A stretch of DNA of 64,000 nt from NCBI GenBank assembly GCA_050248795.1, contig JBFWRS010000011.1, forward strand, positions 31,925 through 95,924, given 5' to 3'. Made by a program: the position numbers and the translations under genes. Shown here in pieces: positions 47,756 through 55,635 of this stretch. Below the pieces are notes generated by a model that saw nothing but the letters and a program-made list of their open reading frames with translations, did not search any database and was not told the DNA's origin. The first letter of the stretch is position 1, and the number at the start of each line of letters is the position of its first letter. The stretch comes from CAZTDU01 sp050248795 (GTDB lineage: Bacteria > Pseudomonadota > Gammaproteobacteria > Burkholderiales > SG8-39).

Positions 47756-48550
47756 ATGCGTGCACATGTCTCCCGCCCGACGTGGCAACGCGGACGCTCC
47801 CTGGAGACGGTGTATCTGGGCGCGCTCGTCGGGCTGGCGATCGTGGTCGCCCTCGTATCGCGCTCGTGGGTCGCCGGCGCGGCGGTGCTGTTCGGCGTGC
47901 CTCTGGCGCTGCTGCTGATCGGCAAGGGCTCGGAGGCATGGCACATCTGGTCCGCGCTCCGGCACGCGCGTCGTGGACTTGCGTCGGCAGCGACGCAGGC
48001 GCAGGCGCAGGCGGTGCGCAGCCTGGAAGAGCAGGGTTTCGTGCTGCGCGAATCCGCCCGAGCGGTGGTGCGTGCGGCGCGACTGCTGCAACCCATGCTG
48101 TCGCATGCCGATCCCGAAGTGCGTCTCTCGGCGGCGCGCGCCTTGTGCCGGCTCGGGCATGACGTGGATGCGGCGCTCCCGGTCCTGATCGCGCAGCTGG
48201 ACAGCGCAGACACGCGCAGCGATGCGCTGGACGGCCTGCGCCTGCTGGGACCCGCTGCCGCTCCCGCGGTGCCGGCGCTGATAGCCATGCTGCCGGATCG
48301 GCGCGCGAGCACCTGGGACCGCGCCGTCGAGGTGCTCGGCTGCATCGGCCCGCCGGCAAAGGATGCGGTGCCGGTGCTCATCGAAGCGGTGCAGGCCTGC
48401 GGCGTCGATCAGGTCGGTGCGCCGGTACGTGCGCTCGCGTCGATCGACGACCCACGCGCATTGCCCGCACTGGAAGCGCTTGCCGCTGGCGGCAAGGACG
48501 AACGCGTGCGCGAGGAAGCAAAACGCGCGCTCGCGCGAATCAGAAACTGA
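47756..48550 (+). CDS. Membrane-anchored HEAT-repeat protein
   Basis: Protein of 264 residues. Two hydrophobic helices near the N-terminus (LGALVGLAIVVALVS and VAGAAVLFGVPLALLLIG) anchor it, and the rest consists of HEAT-like repeats (HADPEVRLSAARALCRLG, DALDGLRLLGPAAAPAVPALI and others), a scaffold for protein contacts. No catalytic motif. It is the last chromosomal gene before the integrated element; the remnant tRNA-Asn fragment begins 4 bp after its stop. Confidence 0.8.
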   Translation: MRAHVSRPTWQRGRSLETVYLGALVGLAIVVALVSRSWVAGAAVLFGVPLALLLIGKGSEAWHIWSALRHARRGLASAATQAQAQAVRSLEEQGFVLRESARAVVRAARLLQPMLSHADPEVRLSAARALCRLGHDVDAALPVLIAQLDSADTRSDALDGLRLLGPAAAPAVPALIAMLPDRRASTWDRAVEVLGCIGPPAKDAVPVLIEAVQACGVDQVGAPVRALASIDDPRALPALEALAAGGKDERVREEAKRALARIRN

Positions 48551-48554
48551 AGGG

Positions 48555-48603
48555 TGGCTCCTCGACCTGGGCTCGAACCAGGGACCTGCGGATTAACAGT
48601 CCG
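48555..48603 (-). repeat. attL: displaced tRNA-Asn 3' fragment
   Basis: 49 bp identical to the 3' part of tRNA-Asn (from the anticodon-stem side through CCA). It lacks the 5' half, so it is not a functional tRNA. It marks the left attachment site left behind by integration, with identity ending just past the anticodon (aac on the plus strand at 48595-48597). Confidence 0.92.
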
Positions 48604-48730
48604 CCCGTAGCCAGTCCGGGCGCGTTTCTGTCTGTCCGCTTATGTCGCAATACTCATTGCTGCATCAGCTAGTTGCGTCTATCCTTCGTCCTGTGCTGTC
48701 CGTGCATGTCCGCCAGTAGCCAGCGGCTAA

Positions 48731-48750
48731 CAGTCACGGAACAGTAACGG
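48731..48750 (+). repeat. Putative integrase arm-binding repeat (left)
   Basis: cagtcacggaacagtaacgg matches 57457-57476 at 18 of 20 positions in the same orientation. It is 127 bp inside attL, within the otherwise gene-free 200-bp stretch before the integrase gene. Such end-proximal repeats usually bind the arm-binding domain of tyrosine integrases. Confidence 0.55.
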
Positions 48751-48803
48751 CGGACCGACGGATTGAAGGCCCGCACCTACGGACAACGCGACGGAGGCGA
48801 ACG

Positions 48804-50210
48804 ATGGCGAGCATCACGGACCGAGAACTCACAGCAGCGCTGCGCAAGTCGAAAGCGGCCAAGAAGGACGCCTATCTCACTGACGCGGCGAAGGCGCGCG
48901 GCGTGGGCCGGCTGATGTTCAGGGCGCGCGCGACCGGGCAAGGCATGTTCTATTTCCGCTACACGAATCCGACCAGCGGGCGGCAAGACTCCGAGCCAAT
49001 CGGCGCCTACGATCCGAAAGGCGCTGCTGGCCTCACGCTGAAGGACGCGCGCGCCAAGCAGGGCGAATACTCGCGGCTCTATCAGGGCGGCGCACGCGAC
49101 CTGCGGGCGCACCTTGAGCACGAGCGAGCGGAGCAAGCCGCGCGCATCGAGCGGGCGGCGAAGGATCGCCACGAGGCGCAGCGGCAGGCAACGGCAGGCA
49201 CCCTGCGCAAACTCCTTGAGGGCTACATCGCGCACCTTGAGCGGCAAGGAAAGCAATCGGCGCAGGACGCCCGCAACATCATCAAGCGCAACGTGCTGGA
49301 CGAATTCCCGGACCTGGCCGCGACGCGCGCGGCCGACATCACGCACCGCGACGTAAGCGCAATTCTCGCGAAGCTGATCGATCGCGGCGTCGGCCGCACC
49401 GCAGGGAAGGCGCGCGCCTATCTTCGGGCTGCGTTCGCGGGAGCGCTGGCGGCAGAGAGCGACCCGACGATCCACCCGGACCTGCACGGCTTCGCGCTTG
49501 CGGCGAATCCGGCTGCAGTCGTACCTGCGGGCATGCTCTCGCGGTTCAACCGTGCGCGCGAACGAGTGCTGAACGTTCCCGAGTTGCACGCGTTCCTAGG
49601 CGCGCTGGAAAAGCGGGAAGGCGTCGCGCGCGATGCGATCCTGCTCGGGCTCTATCTCGGCGGGCAACGGATAACGCAGCTTGTCCGCCTGCGCCCGGCC
49701 GACGTGGACCTCGACGGACGCTCGCTCACGCTCTACGACACGAAGGGCGCGCGCAAGCAACCGCGGGCGCACCGACTCCCGATCACCGACCGCGCGGCAG
49801 AGATTCTTGAACGGCTCATGAAGGCCAACGGGGAAGCGCCGGTCCTCATGTCGACGAATGGCAAGGTACCAATTCGCACGGAAACCATCGCGGACACCGT
49901 GACGGAAATTTGCACCGCGATGATGGCGAATAAGACCGCGCGCGAGCGATTCGAGCATCGCGACTTGCGGCGCACCTGCGAAACCATGCTCGCCAGCATC
50001 GGAATCTCGCGCGATGTGCGCGCGCAGCTGCAATCGCATGGCCTGGGCGGGATACAGCAGCGGCACTATGACCGGCACGACTACATGGACGAAAAGCGGC
50101 GGGCGCTGGAAGTTTGGGATGCGCGGCTCGCGGAGATTGCGAGCGGCAAGACGCCGGAGAAGGTTGTCCCGATCGCGGCGGGCAAGAAGGCAAAGCGGGG
50201 TGCGCGATGA
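48804..50210 (+). CDS. int: Tyrosine site-specific integrase (P4 type)
   Basis: Catalyses integration and excision at the tRNA-Asn site. The 468-residue protein has an N-terminal arm-binding domain (LMFRARATGQGMFYFRYTNPTSGRQ), a middle SAM-like core-binding domain (about 130-230) and the catalytic domain with Arg in LGGQRITQLVRL, Lys in YDTKGARK, HRDLRR and the nucleophile Tyr in RHYDRHDY. It is transcribed away from attL into the element and its stop overlaps the next gene (ATGA). Confidence 0.93.
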   Translation: MASITDRELTAALRKSKAAKKDAYLTDAAKARGVGRLMFRARATGQGMFYFRYTNPTSGRQDSEPIGAYDPKGAAGLTLKDARAKQGEYSRLYQGGARDLRAHLEHERAEQAARIERAAKDRHEAQRQATAGTLRKLLEGYIAHLERQGKQSAQDARNIIKRNVLDEFPDLAATRAADITHRDVSAILAKLIDRGVGRTAGKARAYLRAAFAGALAAESDPTIHPDLHGFALAANPAAVVPAGMLSRFNRARERVLNVPELHAFLGALEKREGVARDAILLGLYLGGQRITQLVRLRPADVDLDGRSLTLYDTKGARKQPRAHRLPITDRAAEILERLMKANGEAPVLMSTNGKVPIRTETIADTVTEICTAMMANKTARERFEHRDLRRTCETMLASIGISRDVRAQLQSHGLGGIQQRHYDRHDYMDEKRRALEVWDARLAEIASGKTPEKVVPIAAGKKAKRGAR

Positions 50211-50674
50211 AGCCGAAGCGGACACCCGCGCGCAGCAAGGGGCGGCAGCGATCGATTCCGCGCTCGGCGGATCACATCGCGCTGCGTGGCGCCAAACCTG
50301 GGCAGCGCGTACTGCGCTTCCTGTTCACCGACGGCAGTACAGCCGACGTTAACCCGGTGGAGTGGGAATTGAGGATCGCCCAGCAGAAGGAAACTGCAGA
50401 TCGATACAACGAGATTGCACAAGCGACCATTGCTCACGTTGAGCTCGAGCGCAGAACAGCAATCCGAGAACAGGGGCGTGACGGAGGCAAACAGTCCGCC
50501 GAACGAAAGCGGCAGCGCGCAACCGCTTGGCAAAAGTCGATCGCGCCGCGCGTCGCGGACCTGATCGGAAAAGGAAAGACCGACGCGAACATCGGGGCAC
50601 TGCTTGCGAAGGATGCGGGCCGCAGCCCAGACACGGTACGCAGGCTTTCGGCAAAAATCCGGCACAGCAAATAG
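50207..50674 (+). CDS. Hypothetical basic element protein
   Basis: Product of 155 residues with no family I recognise. The N-terminus is strongly basic (MKPKRTPARSKGRQRS), the middle has a small beta-rich segment (LRFLFTDGSTADVNPVEW), and the end (RVADLIGKGKTDANIGALLAKDAGRSPDTVRRLSAKI) looks like a helix-turn-helix. A DNA-binding accessory role in integration or regulation is a guess. Its ATG overlaps the integrase stop, so it is translationally coupled to integrase. Confidence 0.7.
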   Translation: MKPKRTPARSKGRQRSIPRSADHIALRGAKPGQRVLRFLFTDGSTADVNPVEWELRIAQQKETADRYNEIAQATIAHVELERRTAIREQGRDGGKQSAERKRQRATAWQKSIAPRVADLIGKGKTDANIGALLAKDAGRSPDTVRRLSAKIRHSK

Positions 50675-50761
50675 CTGGGCGAGTAGGGGGTACGCGCCCA
50701 CAAACGGGCCGCACCACGCAGGAAACTGTGCGCCTCTGTCCAACGAGACACGGAGCGCACG

Positions 50762-50977
50762 ATGGATGACAGCCAACCGAACCGGGCCGAACGGCGCCGC
50801 GTTCTATATTCGCCGAACAGCACCGCCGAGGCGTTAGACCTTTCGCGATCGAAGGTGTACGCCTTGATGAAGGCGGGCAGCTTGCGTTACGTGAACATCG
50901 GCGGCGACCGCCGCATACCCGCGGAAGAGCTCGAGCGCATCGCGCGCGAAGGCGTGCCCGCGAAGCCGGCTTCGTAG
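50762..50977 (+). CDS. Excisionase-like MerR/AlpA-type HTH protein
   Basis: Small DNA-binding protein of 71 residues. STAEALDLSRSKVYALMKAGSLRYVNIGGDRRIPAEELERIA is the winged-helix pattern of the excisionase-family DNA-binding domain (helix_turn_helix_17 type). In satellites this kind of protein acts as recombination directionality factor or activator of excision genes. It is separated from the integrase pair by an 87-bp gap. Confidence 0.85.
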   Translation: MDDSQPNRAERRRVLYSPNSTAEALDLSRSKVYALMKAGSLRYVNIGGDRRIPAEELERIAREGVPAKPAS

Positions 50978-51044
50978 AACGGGAAAGCCTGTTGAACGCA
51001 AACACGTCGCGCCGGCTGCTCCGAGCGCCGCGTCGGGAGGCATC

Positions 51045-51179
51045 GTGAGCACCGACCAGCTGCCCGAGCCGCTGGTGCCCGCAGACTGCGACCTGCGCGA
51101 CGTTGTTTTCCCGGTGCAGGCAATGGCCGAGGCGTTCGCTGCTGACTTCGGCTGCACCGTGGAATTCGCCCGCCCTTGA
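51045..51179 (+). CDS. 44-residue small element protein
   Basis: A short frame from GTG with an excellent SD (gggagg, 4 nt before GTG). It starts VSTDQLPEPLVPADCDLRD and ends DFGCTVEFARP. The PADCDLRD wording recalls the beginning of DUF1376-type replication-associated phage proteins, but the rest is missing, so it may be a remnant or a genuine microprotein. Its stop overlaps the next frame (TTGA). Confidence 0.5.
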   Translation: MSTDQLPEPLVPADCDLRDVVFPVQAMAEAFAADFGCTVEFARP

Positions 51180-51475
51180 TCAGCATCCACTTCATCGACG
51201 GACTTTCTTGCCCGTTCTTCACGTGCGACGTATGCCGGCAGCGCATCTTTGACGTGCGCATGGCGATGGCCGCATGGGGTGAGGCAGACGAACGGACGCG
51301 CACTGTCGCCTGGCTGCGCCCGGTGCACGTCCACAAGGGCCGCTGTCTCGACTCGTTCGAGCGCACGCTGGCGCGCGGCCGATTGATGACCGACGAACTG
51401 TCGGATCACCTGGAGTTCTTGAGCACGAACACGCGGCGCATGTCGAGCACCGCGCCGAAAGGGGATGCAACTTGA
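51176..51475 (+). CDS. Hypothetical protein with Cys-rich N-terminus
   Basis: Product of 99 residues from a TTG start that overlaps the previous stop as TTGA. CPFFTCDVCRQRIFD near the N-terminus has three closely spaced Cys (CxxxxCxxC), and a fourth Cys lies in HKGRCLDSFERTL, so a zinc-binding fold is possible. It is immediately before the replication protein gene and ends in another TTGA overlap. Function unknown. Confidence 0.6.
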   Translation: MISIHFIDGLSCPFFTCDVCRQRIFDVRMAMAAWGEADERTRTVAWLRPVHVHKGRCLDSFERTLARGRLMTDELSDHLEFLSTNTRRMSSTAPKGDAT

Positions 51476-52302
51476 AGAGGCCGAGCTTTCAATTTTATCC
51501 GGGCGACCACCAGCGCGACAACGCATTGCGCGCATGCTCGATTCCCGCGCGCGGGCTATGGATCGAAGTCCTCTGCATTGCGCATCAGGCGACTCCATAC
51601 GGATATCTTCTGCTTAACGGGCAGGCTGTTACTTCTCACGTGCTCGCGGGCATGATTGGCGGGGCCGGGACTACGGCGCGCAGCGTCGAAAAGTGGCTGG
51701 CGGAACTGAAGGCGGCCGGGGTCTGCAGCGTCGACGCGAACGGCCGAATCTTCAGCCGGCGAATGGTGCGGGACGAACACGTCCGGGAAGCGCGCGCGAT
51801 GGGCGGGCAGGCCGGCGCCGAGCATGGAATCAAGGGGGCCGAATTCGGAAAGAAGGGGGGGCGCCCGCGCAATGGAACGGGGGATATAAAACCCCCCTTA
51901 AATCCCCCCCCTTCTTCTTCATCTTCTTCTTCATCTTCATCTTCAAGAAATTCAAAAGCAATGTCGGGCTCTTCGCCCGACGCCCTTCCCCCGAAATCGA
52001 AAAACGGGCACGACCACGCCCGAATGCAGAAGCTTCGGGCCGATGCGGTGGAAGTCCTGCAATTCCTCAACAAAAAGACGGGCCGCGCGTACCGGCCAGC
52101 GCCGGCGAACCTTGGTCTGATCGTGCAGCGCATGCGCGATGGCGCGAGCACCGACGACCTGCGCGCGGTCATCGCGATGAAGGTACGCGAGTGGAAAGGC
52201 AACGAAAAAATGGCCCAGTACCTGCGGCCGGCCACGCTGTTCGACCGAACGAAGTTCGAGCAGTACGTCGGAGAGCTGGTGCAGACGGCGGCCGCCCCTT
52301 GA
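51472..52302 (+). CDS. Phage-type replication protein with phg_2220_C domain
   Basis: Protein of 276 residues from a TTG start with a well-placed aagggg SD. The N-terminal region (FQFYPGDHQRDNALRACSIPARGLWIEVLCIAHQ) is winged-helix-like, as in phage O-type initiators. After an 11-Ser linker, the C-terminal region (VLQFLNKKTGRAYRPAPANLGLIVQRMRDG... KVREWKGNEKMAQYLRPATLFDRTKFEQYV) matches the conserved phage C-terminal domain phg_2220_C. It probably starts replication of the excised element. The linker DNA is a simple-sequence tract. Confidence 0.82.
   Translation: MKRPSFQFYPGDHQRDNALRACSIPARGLWIEVLCIAHQATPYGYLLLNGQAVTSHVLAGMIGGAGTTARSVEKWLAELKAAGVCSVDANGRIFSRRMVRDEHVREARAMGGQAGAEHGIKGAEFGKKGGRPRNGTGDIKPPLNPPPSSSSSSSSSSSRNSKAMSGSSPDALPPKSKNGHDHARMQKLRADAVEVLQFLNKKTGRAYRPAPANLGLIVQRMRDGASTDDLRAVIAMKVREWKGNEKMAQYLRPATLFDRTKFEQYVGELVQTAAAP
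51855..51945 (+). repeat. Simple-sequence tract in the replication gene
   Basis: Within about 90 bp there are a G7 run (51855-51861), a C6 run (51892-51897), a C8 run (51904-51911) and a ttc/tca triplet tract (51912-51945) encoding poly-Ser. Such tracts are prone to slippage; a 1-nt change in a homopolymer would cut off the C-terminal domain. Confidence 0.75.
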
Positions 52303-52316
52303 CCCCCTTCCGCGCG

Positions 52317-52472
52317 ATGTCCGACGATCAGCTGGCGGACGCGGTCGATCGCCTGCAGCGCACGGTCGCCGACCTGCAGCACGCTCGCGGGGAAGTCGGC
52401 CTGCGGATCCGGGCGACATACGCTCAAGCGCTGGACGAAGCGCTGGACGAACGCGAGCGGCGCCGATCGTGA
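52317..52472 (+). CDS. Small coiled-coil element protein
   Basis: Product of 51 residues starting MSDDQLADAVDRLQRTVADLQHARGE, almost entirely helical and charged. A TTG at 52299, overlapping the replication gene stop as TTGA like other genes in this element, would give 57 residues and may be the true start. Its own stop overlaps the next gene's GTG (GTGA). Function unknown. Confidence 0.55.
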   Translation: MSDDQLADAVDRLQRTVADLQHARGEVGLRIRATYAQALDEALDERERRRS

Positions 52473-52828
52473 CCCGGACGCCCGTCCGCCCGCGATTCGC
52501 TTTCAATCTCGGCGTCGGCGCTTCGACGGCGCACTTCACGATCGAGGCCGGCGCGATCGTAGAACGCGTGCGCAAAGCAATTACTCCGCACGAGCAGCAT
52601 CGCCTTCGCCTCGCGCGTCGCTGGATGCAGAACTTCCTGGAGCGCGACGCTAAGCTCGAAATGCTAGACGCGCGATTGTCGGCGGCACGGATCGCATTCG
52701 CGAACGCGGCTACCGCGTGCACAGTCGGCAGTCTCCATGCCGATGCAAAGGTGCGGGTTGCGCTGGCAACGGTCGACGCGGCGCGCGCTGAACTGCGCTC
52801 GCTGATCGAAGGCGACGCGGACGAATGA
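52469..52828 (+). CDS. Hypothetical helical element protein
   Basis: Product of 119 residues from a GTG start in a GTGA overlap. A short beta-like N-terminus (RFAFNLGVGASTAHFTIEAG) is followed by long helices (KAITPHEQHRLRLARRWMQNFLERDAKLEMLDARLSAARIAFANAA). No family recognised. In the same translationally coupled block upstream of the capsid gene; ends in an ATGA overlap. Confidence 0.6.
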   Translation: MTRTPVRPRFAFNLGVGASTAHFTIEAGAIVERVRKAITPHEQHRLRLARRWMQNFLERDAKLEMLDARLSAARIAFANAATACTVGSLHADAKVRVALATVDAARAELRSLIEGDADE

Positions 52829-53271
52829 GCGCGAGCACCGCGGAAGCACTGGCGCAGCTGGCGGCCGGGCAGCGCGAGATCCTGGCGGAGATCCGCGCGC
52901 TGCGCGCGGACGTGCGGGCGATGGCTGAACGCGGGCGCCGTCGGCACCGGCCTGCAGACCACGGCGAGCACCTTCGCGCAATTGCTGCCGTCGTCGGGTC
53001 GCGTCTATTTTCGGTCAACGAACTTCTGCGTCATGCAACGCTCACCGACGACGGCGAGCTACGCGGTGCACTGGTAGGGATCGCTGGTGCGCTGAACGGC
53101 CGAAGGATCGGAAAAGTACTGCGCGAGGTCGAAGGCCAGAACATCGACGGACTGAGGATCGAGCGCGTTGGCGAGGATCGCCAAGGCATCACCTGGACTC
53201 TGCGGGTTTGCGGTGACGAAACCGGTAAAACCGCTTTGCCCGTTGCATCGATCGTGCGACTGCGCCGATAG
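52825..53271 (+). CDS. Hypothetical element protein
   Basis: Product of 148 residues. The first 40 residues form a charged coiled coil (EALAQLAAGQREILAEIRALRADVRAMAERG). The rest (SRLFSVNELLRHATLTDDGELRGALVGIAGALNGRRIGKVLREVEGQNIDGLRIERVG) looks like a winged helical fold used to bind DNA, an inference from pattern only. Start overlaps the previous stop (ATGA). It stands directly upstream of the capsid gene. Confidence 0.6.
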   Translation: MSASTAEALAQLAAGQREILAEIRALRADVRAMAERGRRRHRPADHGEHLRAIAAVVGSRLFSVNELLRHATLTDDGELRGALVGIAGALNGRRIGKVLREVEGQNIDGLRIERVGEDRQGITWTLRVCGDETGKTALPVASIVRLRR

Positions 53272-53302
53272 TGCACGCCATCGAATCTTAGGAGCGCATG
53301 AT

Positions 53303-54391
53303 ATGGATCGCCTTGGTACGTTGACGGACGCGATGCAGCACCGCGCGAAAATGATCGCGGCCACGCAGTATCTCTGGCTCACGGCAAAATTCCGCGGCCG
53401 CCCGCGCGCGATGGCCGAAGAGGCGCGACGCGAACGATTCGCCTCGCGCGATCTTGAGCAGGTACTACTCAGCGCGATCGCAACCGGCACCACGACCAGC
53501 GCCGGATGGGCGCAGGAACTCGCACCGTACGGCGCACTGACCGCCACGTGGTGCAAGTCGGTGACGGCAAAAACTGTGCTCGGCCAACTCGATTTTCTGC
53601 GCGCGCCGTTCCTGACGAAAACCATCTGCGACGTAACACCCGGCGCGGCGTCCTGGGTCGCCGAAGGACAGCCGATTCCAATGTCGAGCCTGTCGCTCAC
53701 GGCGACGGACGCGCTCGAACCGAAGCGCGTGTCCGCTCTCGTTCCGGTGACGGAAGAACTGCTGCAGTCGTGGACACCCGCCGTCGAGGCGAACCTATCG
53801 GACCTCGTTTCGCGCGTCGTCCGCTACACGATCGATCGGTCCTTGCTCGACCCCGACTCCAGCGTGACCGCGGCGCGGCCTGCGTCGCTGACCTTCGGGC
53901 TGACGCCGACGCAAAGCACCGGATCCAGCGCAGCGCAGGCGCTCGCCGACATCGCCGCGCTGCTGGACGTAGTGCTGACCGACACGCAGGACACGGCCCG
54001 CGTCGTCATCGTGATGTCGCCGAAAACTGCGCTTCACCTTTCGCAACTGCTCACGACGGGCAACACGTTCGCGTTCCCGCACCTGGGCGCGCGCGGCGGC
54101 GAAATCTTCGGTGTACCCGTCATCGTGTCGCCCGCGGCCGGGGCACTCGGTTCGCCGGCTGCGAACGTCGTCGCCGCGATCGATGCGGCGCGCATCGTCG
54201 TTGCCGACGACGGGCTCATGCTGGCCGCTGCCAGCGACACGGCGAGTCTGAGTTTCACGGACGCGCCCGCCGGCGCCGAGTCGCAAGTGTCACTGTTCCA
54301 GACGGGCACGTCGGCATTGCGCGTCACTCTTTTTAAGAACTTCGTGCGGGCCAACAGCACGGCCGTCGCATGGTTCCCGACCGCGTACTGA
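53303..54391 (+). CDS. Phage major capsid protein, HK97 fold
   Basis: Shell protein of about 362 residues. The order QELAPYGALTATWCKSVTAK, PFLTKTICDVTPGAASWVAEGQPIPMSSLSLTATDALEPKRVSALVPVTEELLQSW, RVVRYTIDRSLLDP, and the later VVIVMSPKTALHLSQ, GGEIFGVPVIVSPA is the HK97-type capsid pattern. It lacks the approximately 100-residue N-terminal delta/scaffold domain and no protease gene is nearby. ATG 53303 has an aggag SD 8 nt upstream. Neither portal nor large terminase follows, which is unusual for a capsid gene. Confidence 0.85.
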   Translation: MDRLGTLTDAMQHRAKMIAATQYLWLTAKFRGRPRAMAEEARRERFASRDLEQVLLSAIATGTTTSAGWAQELAPYGALTATWCKSVTAKTVLGQLDFLRAPFLTKTICDVTPGAASWVAEGQPIPMSSLSLTATDALEPKRVSALVPVTEELLQSWTPAVEANLSDLVSRVVRYTIDRSLLDPDSSVTAARPASLTFGLTPTQSTGSSAAQALADIAALLDVVLTDTQDTARVVIVMSPKTALHLSQLLTTGNTFAFPHLGARGGEIFGVPVIVSPAAGALGSPAANVVAAIDAARIVVADDGLMLAAASDTASLSFTDAPAGAESQVSLFQTGTSALRVTLFKNFVRANSTAVAWFPTAY

Positions 54392-54392
54392 C

Positions 54393-54758
54393 ATGCCATC
54401 CGCCCGCGACCAGATCGCCGCGCTCGACCGCGAATTCGCCCGACCTGGATGCGCAATGCTCGCGCACGTCTTCCTTGCGAAGCGGGCAGCGTTGAGCGAA
54501 GTCGCGAGGGACGAAGCGGAAGCACCCGCGCGCCCGTCGCAGCAACGCGACGCCGCGCACTACGTCACCGTCGAAGTATTCGCGCGCGCAATGGAGTTGA
54601 TGCTGCAGGCGGTCGCGTCACGCACTGATCGCATTGCCGACCTCGAAGGGCGACTCGCCGCGATCGAGGCCGAACTCACGCCGTCGACCCGGAGCCGGCT
54701 GCGGACTGCGGGGCGCCGTCGCGCACTCGTGGCACGGATCCGCGGCGGCACGCTATGA
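54393..54758 (+). CDS. Hypothetical coiled-coil element protein
   Basis: Product of 121 residues directly after the capsid stop (1 bp). Mostly helical: LDREFARPGCAMLAHVFLAKRAALSEV at the front, ATG-start region short, and a coiled coil near the end (ASRTDRIADLEGRLAAIEAEL) followed by a basic tail. No family recognised; its place suggests a head-associated or scaffolding role, which is inference. Ends in an ATGA overlap with the next gene. Confidence 0.6.
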   Translation: MPSARDQIAALDREFARPGCAMLAHVFLAKRAALSEVARDEAEAPARPSQQRDAAHYVTVEVFARAMELMLQAVASRTDRIADLEGRLAAIEAELTPSTRSRLRTAGRRRALVARIRGGTL

Positions 54759-55129
54759 GGGCGGAGGCTGCCGTGTCGACCGACGACGAAATCCTCAAGG
54801 ACAAGCGGCCGGTGTCGCGCGGCTTTCTCGCGGAGATCCTGCGCGGCGTGGGCGTGCAACTCGCCGGGCTCGTTTCGCAACGCACGGCCGCGCTTGAGCA
54901 GCGCATGGCCGAACTGGAGTCGCGCGTTCGTACCGCAGAGACGCGCGCCGCACGCATGACCTATCGCGGCGTGTGGCGCGACGGTGAGCACTACGACGAA
55001 GGCGCCTTCACGACGGATCGAGGATCGCTATGGCACGCGAACCGCGCGACGAACTCGCGGCCCGGATCGGATGATTCTTGGACCCTCGCCGTGAAGCGTG
55101 GCGCCGACGGCCGGGACTGGCGACGATGA
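54755..55129 (+). CDS. Coiled-coil protein with CBM5/12-like module
   Basis: Product of 124 residues. A helical coiled-coil part (QRTAALEQRMAELESRVRTAETRAAR) precedes a C-terminal module YRGVWRDGEHYDEGAFTTDRGSLWHANRATNSRPGSDDSWTLAVKRG whose spacing of aromatic residues resembles chitin-binding type 5/12 modules seen in phage structural proteins. It may decorate the capsid or bind a surface glycan. ATG 54755 overlaps the previous stop, but GTG 54773 has a perfect ggagg SD 5 nt upstream and may be the true start. It overlaps the next gene by ATGA. Confidence 0.65.
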   Translation: MRAEAAVSTDDEILKDKRPVSRGFLAEILRGVGVQLAGLVSQRTAALEQRMAELESRVRTAETRAARMTYRGVWRDGEHYDEGAFTTDRGSLWHANRATNSRPGSDDSWTLAVKRGADGRDWRR

Positions 55130-55434
55130 GCGCCGACAACGGGAAGCCGGCCGCCTGGGCCGCGCTCGCGCACCGGGGCCGCTTGAGCATGCGTTTGCTT
55201 ACCCGGGCACGTGCTGTACAGGATGGCATCGCTACCCATGCCGAAGCTGAATATGTGATCGTGCTTCAGCCGGACGGCGGCAATCCCGTGCCGGTGTCAT
55301 GCGCCTCGATCGGGCACACGCTCGCGTTCGTGCGCGATATGGAACCTCGGGCCGTTGCTGTCGAAGTGGCCGGATTCGAGGATCGCGCGCCCCTCGTTGC
55401 ACTGCTTGAACGCGCCGGCCGCACGTCGCACTAG
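55126..55434 (+). CDS. Hypothetical element protein
   Basis: Product of 102 residues starting MSADNGKPAAWAALAHRG. It has a compact alpha/beta look (AEYVIVLQPDGGNPVPVSCASIGHTLAFVRDMEPRAVAVEVAGFEDRAPLVALLERAG) and no membrane segment. No family recognised. ATGA overlap with the preceding CBM-like gene suggests a shared structural role. Followed by about 200 bp without a secure gene containing a G9 run at 55541-55549. Confidence 0.6.
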   Translation: MSADNGKPAAWAALAHRGRLSMRLLTRARAVQDGIATHAEAEYVIVLQPDGGNPVPVSCASIGHTLAFVRDMEPRAVAVEVAGFEDRAPLVALLERAGRTSH

Positions 55435-55635
55435 GCTCGCGCACAGGCCGCAGGCGCGACGCTCTGCCGACCCGCACGCCGACCATGCAGACCGGACGGG
55501 CGCGCAGCTGGTGCAGCCTGCGCAGACGCTGGCGGTATCCGGGGGGGGGCTGGAATTTTGAGCGGCCTCGGTTTTATGTACCGCGCGGAAGCTTCTTTTT
55601 TCCACCGTCAGTTAGAAATTCCGGACAATGAAAAC

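Noticed and set aside
48555..48603. Second tRNA-Asn gene
   Set aside because: Only the 3' part is present; the 5' half of the cloverleaf is missing, so it is an attachment-site relic.
51693..52316. Extended reading frame continuing through the replication gene into the 51-residue protein
   Set aside because: It is the out-of-phase shadow of the replication gene; only the segment after 52299/52317 is likely coded.
53303..54391. Encapsulin instead of phage capsid protein
   Set aside because: Sequence pattern and neighbouring integrase, replication and terminase-like genes favour a phage capsid; kept only as a remote alternative.
55355..55561. 68-residue open frame between the hypothetical gene and the small terminase
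   Set aside because: Overlaps the preceding gene, contains low-complexity Arg/Ala/His sequence and a G9 run; no start signal.
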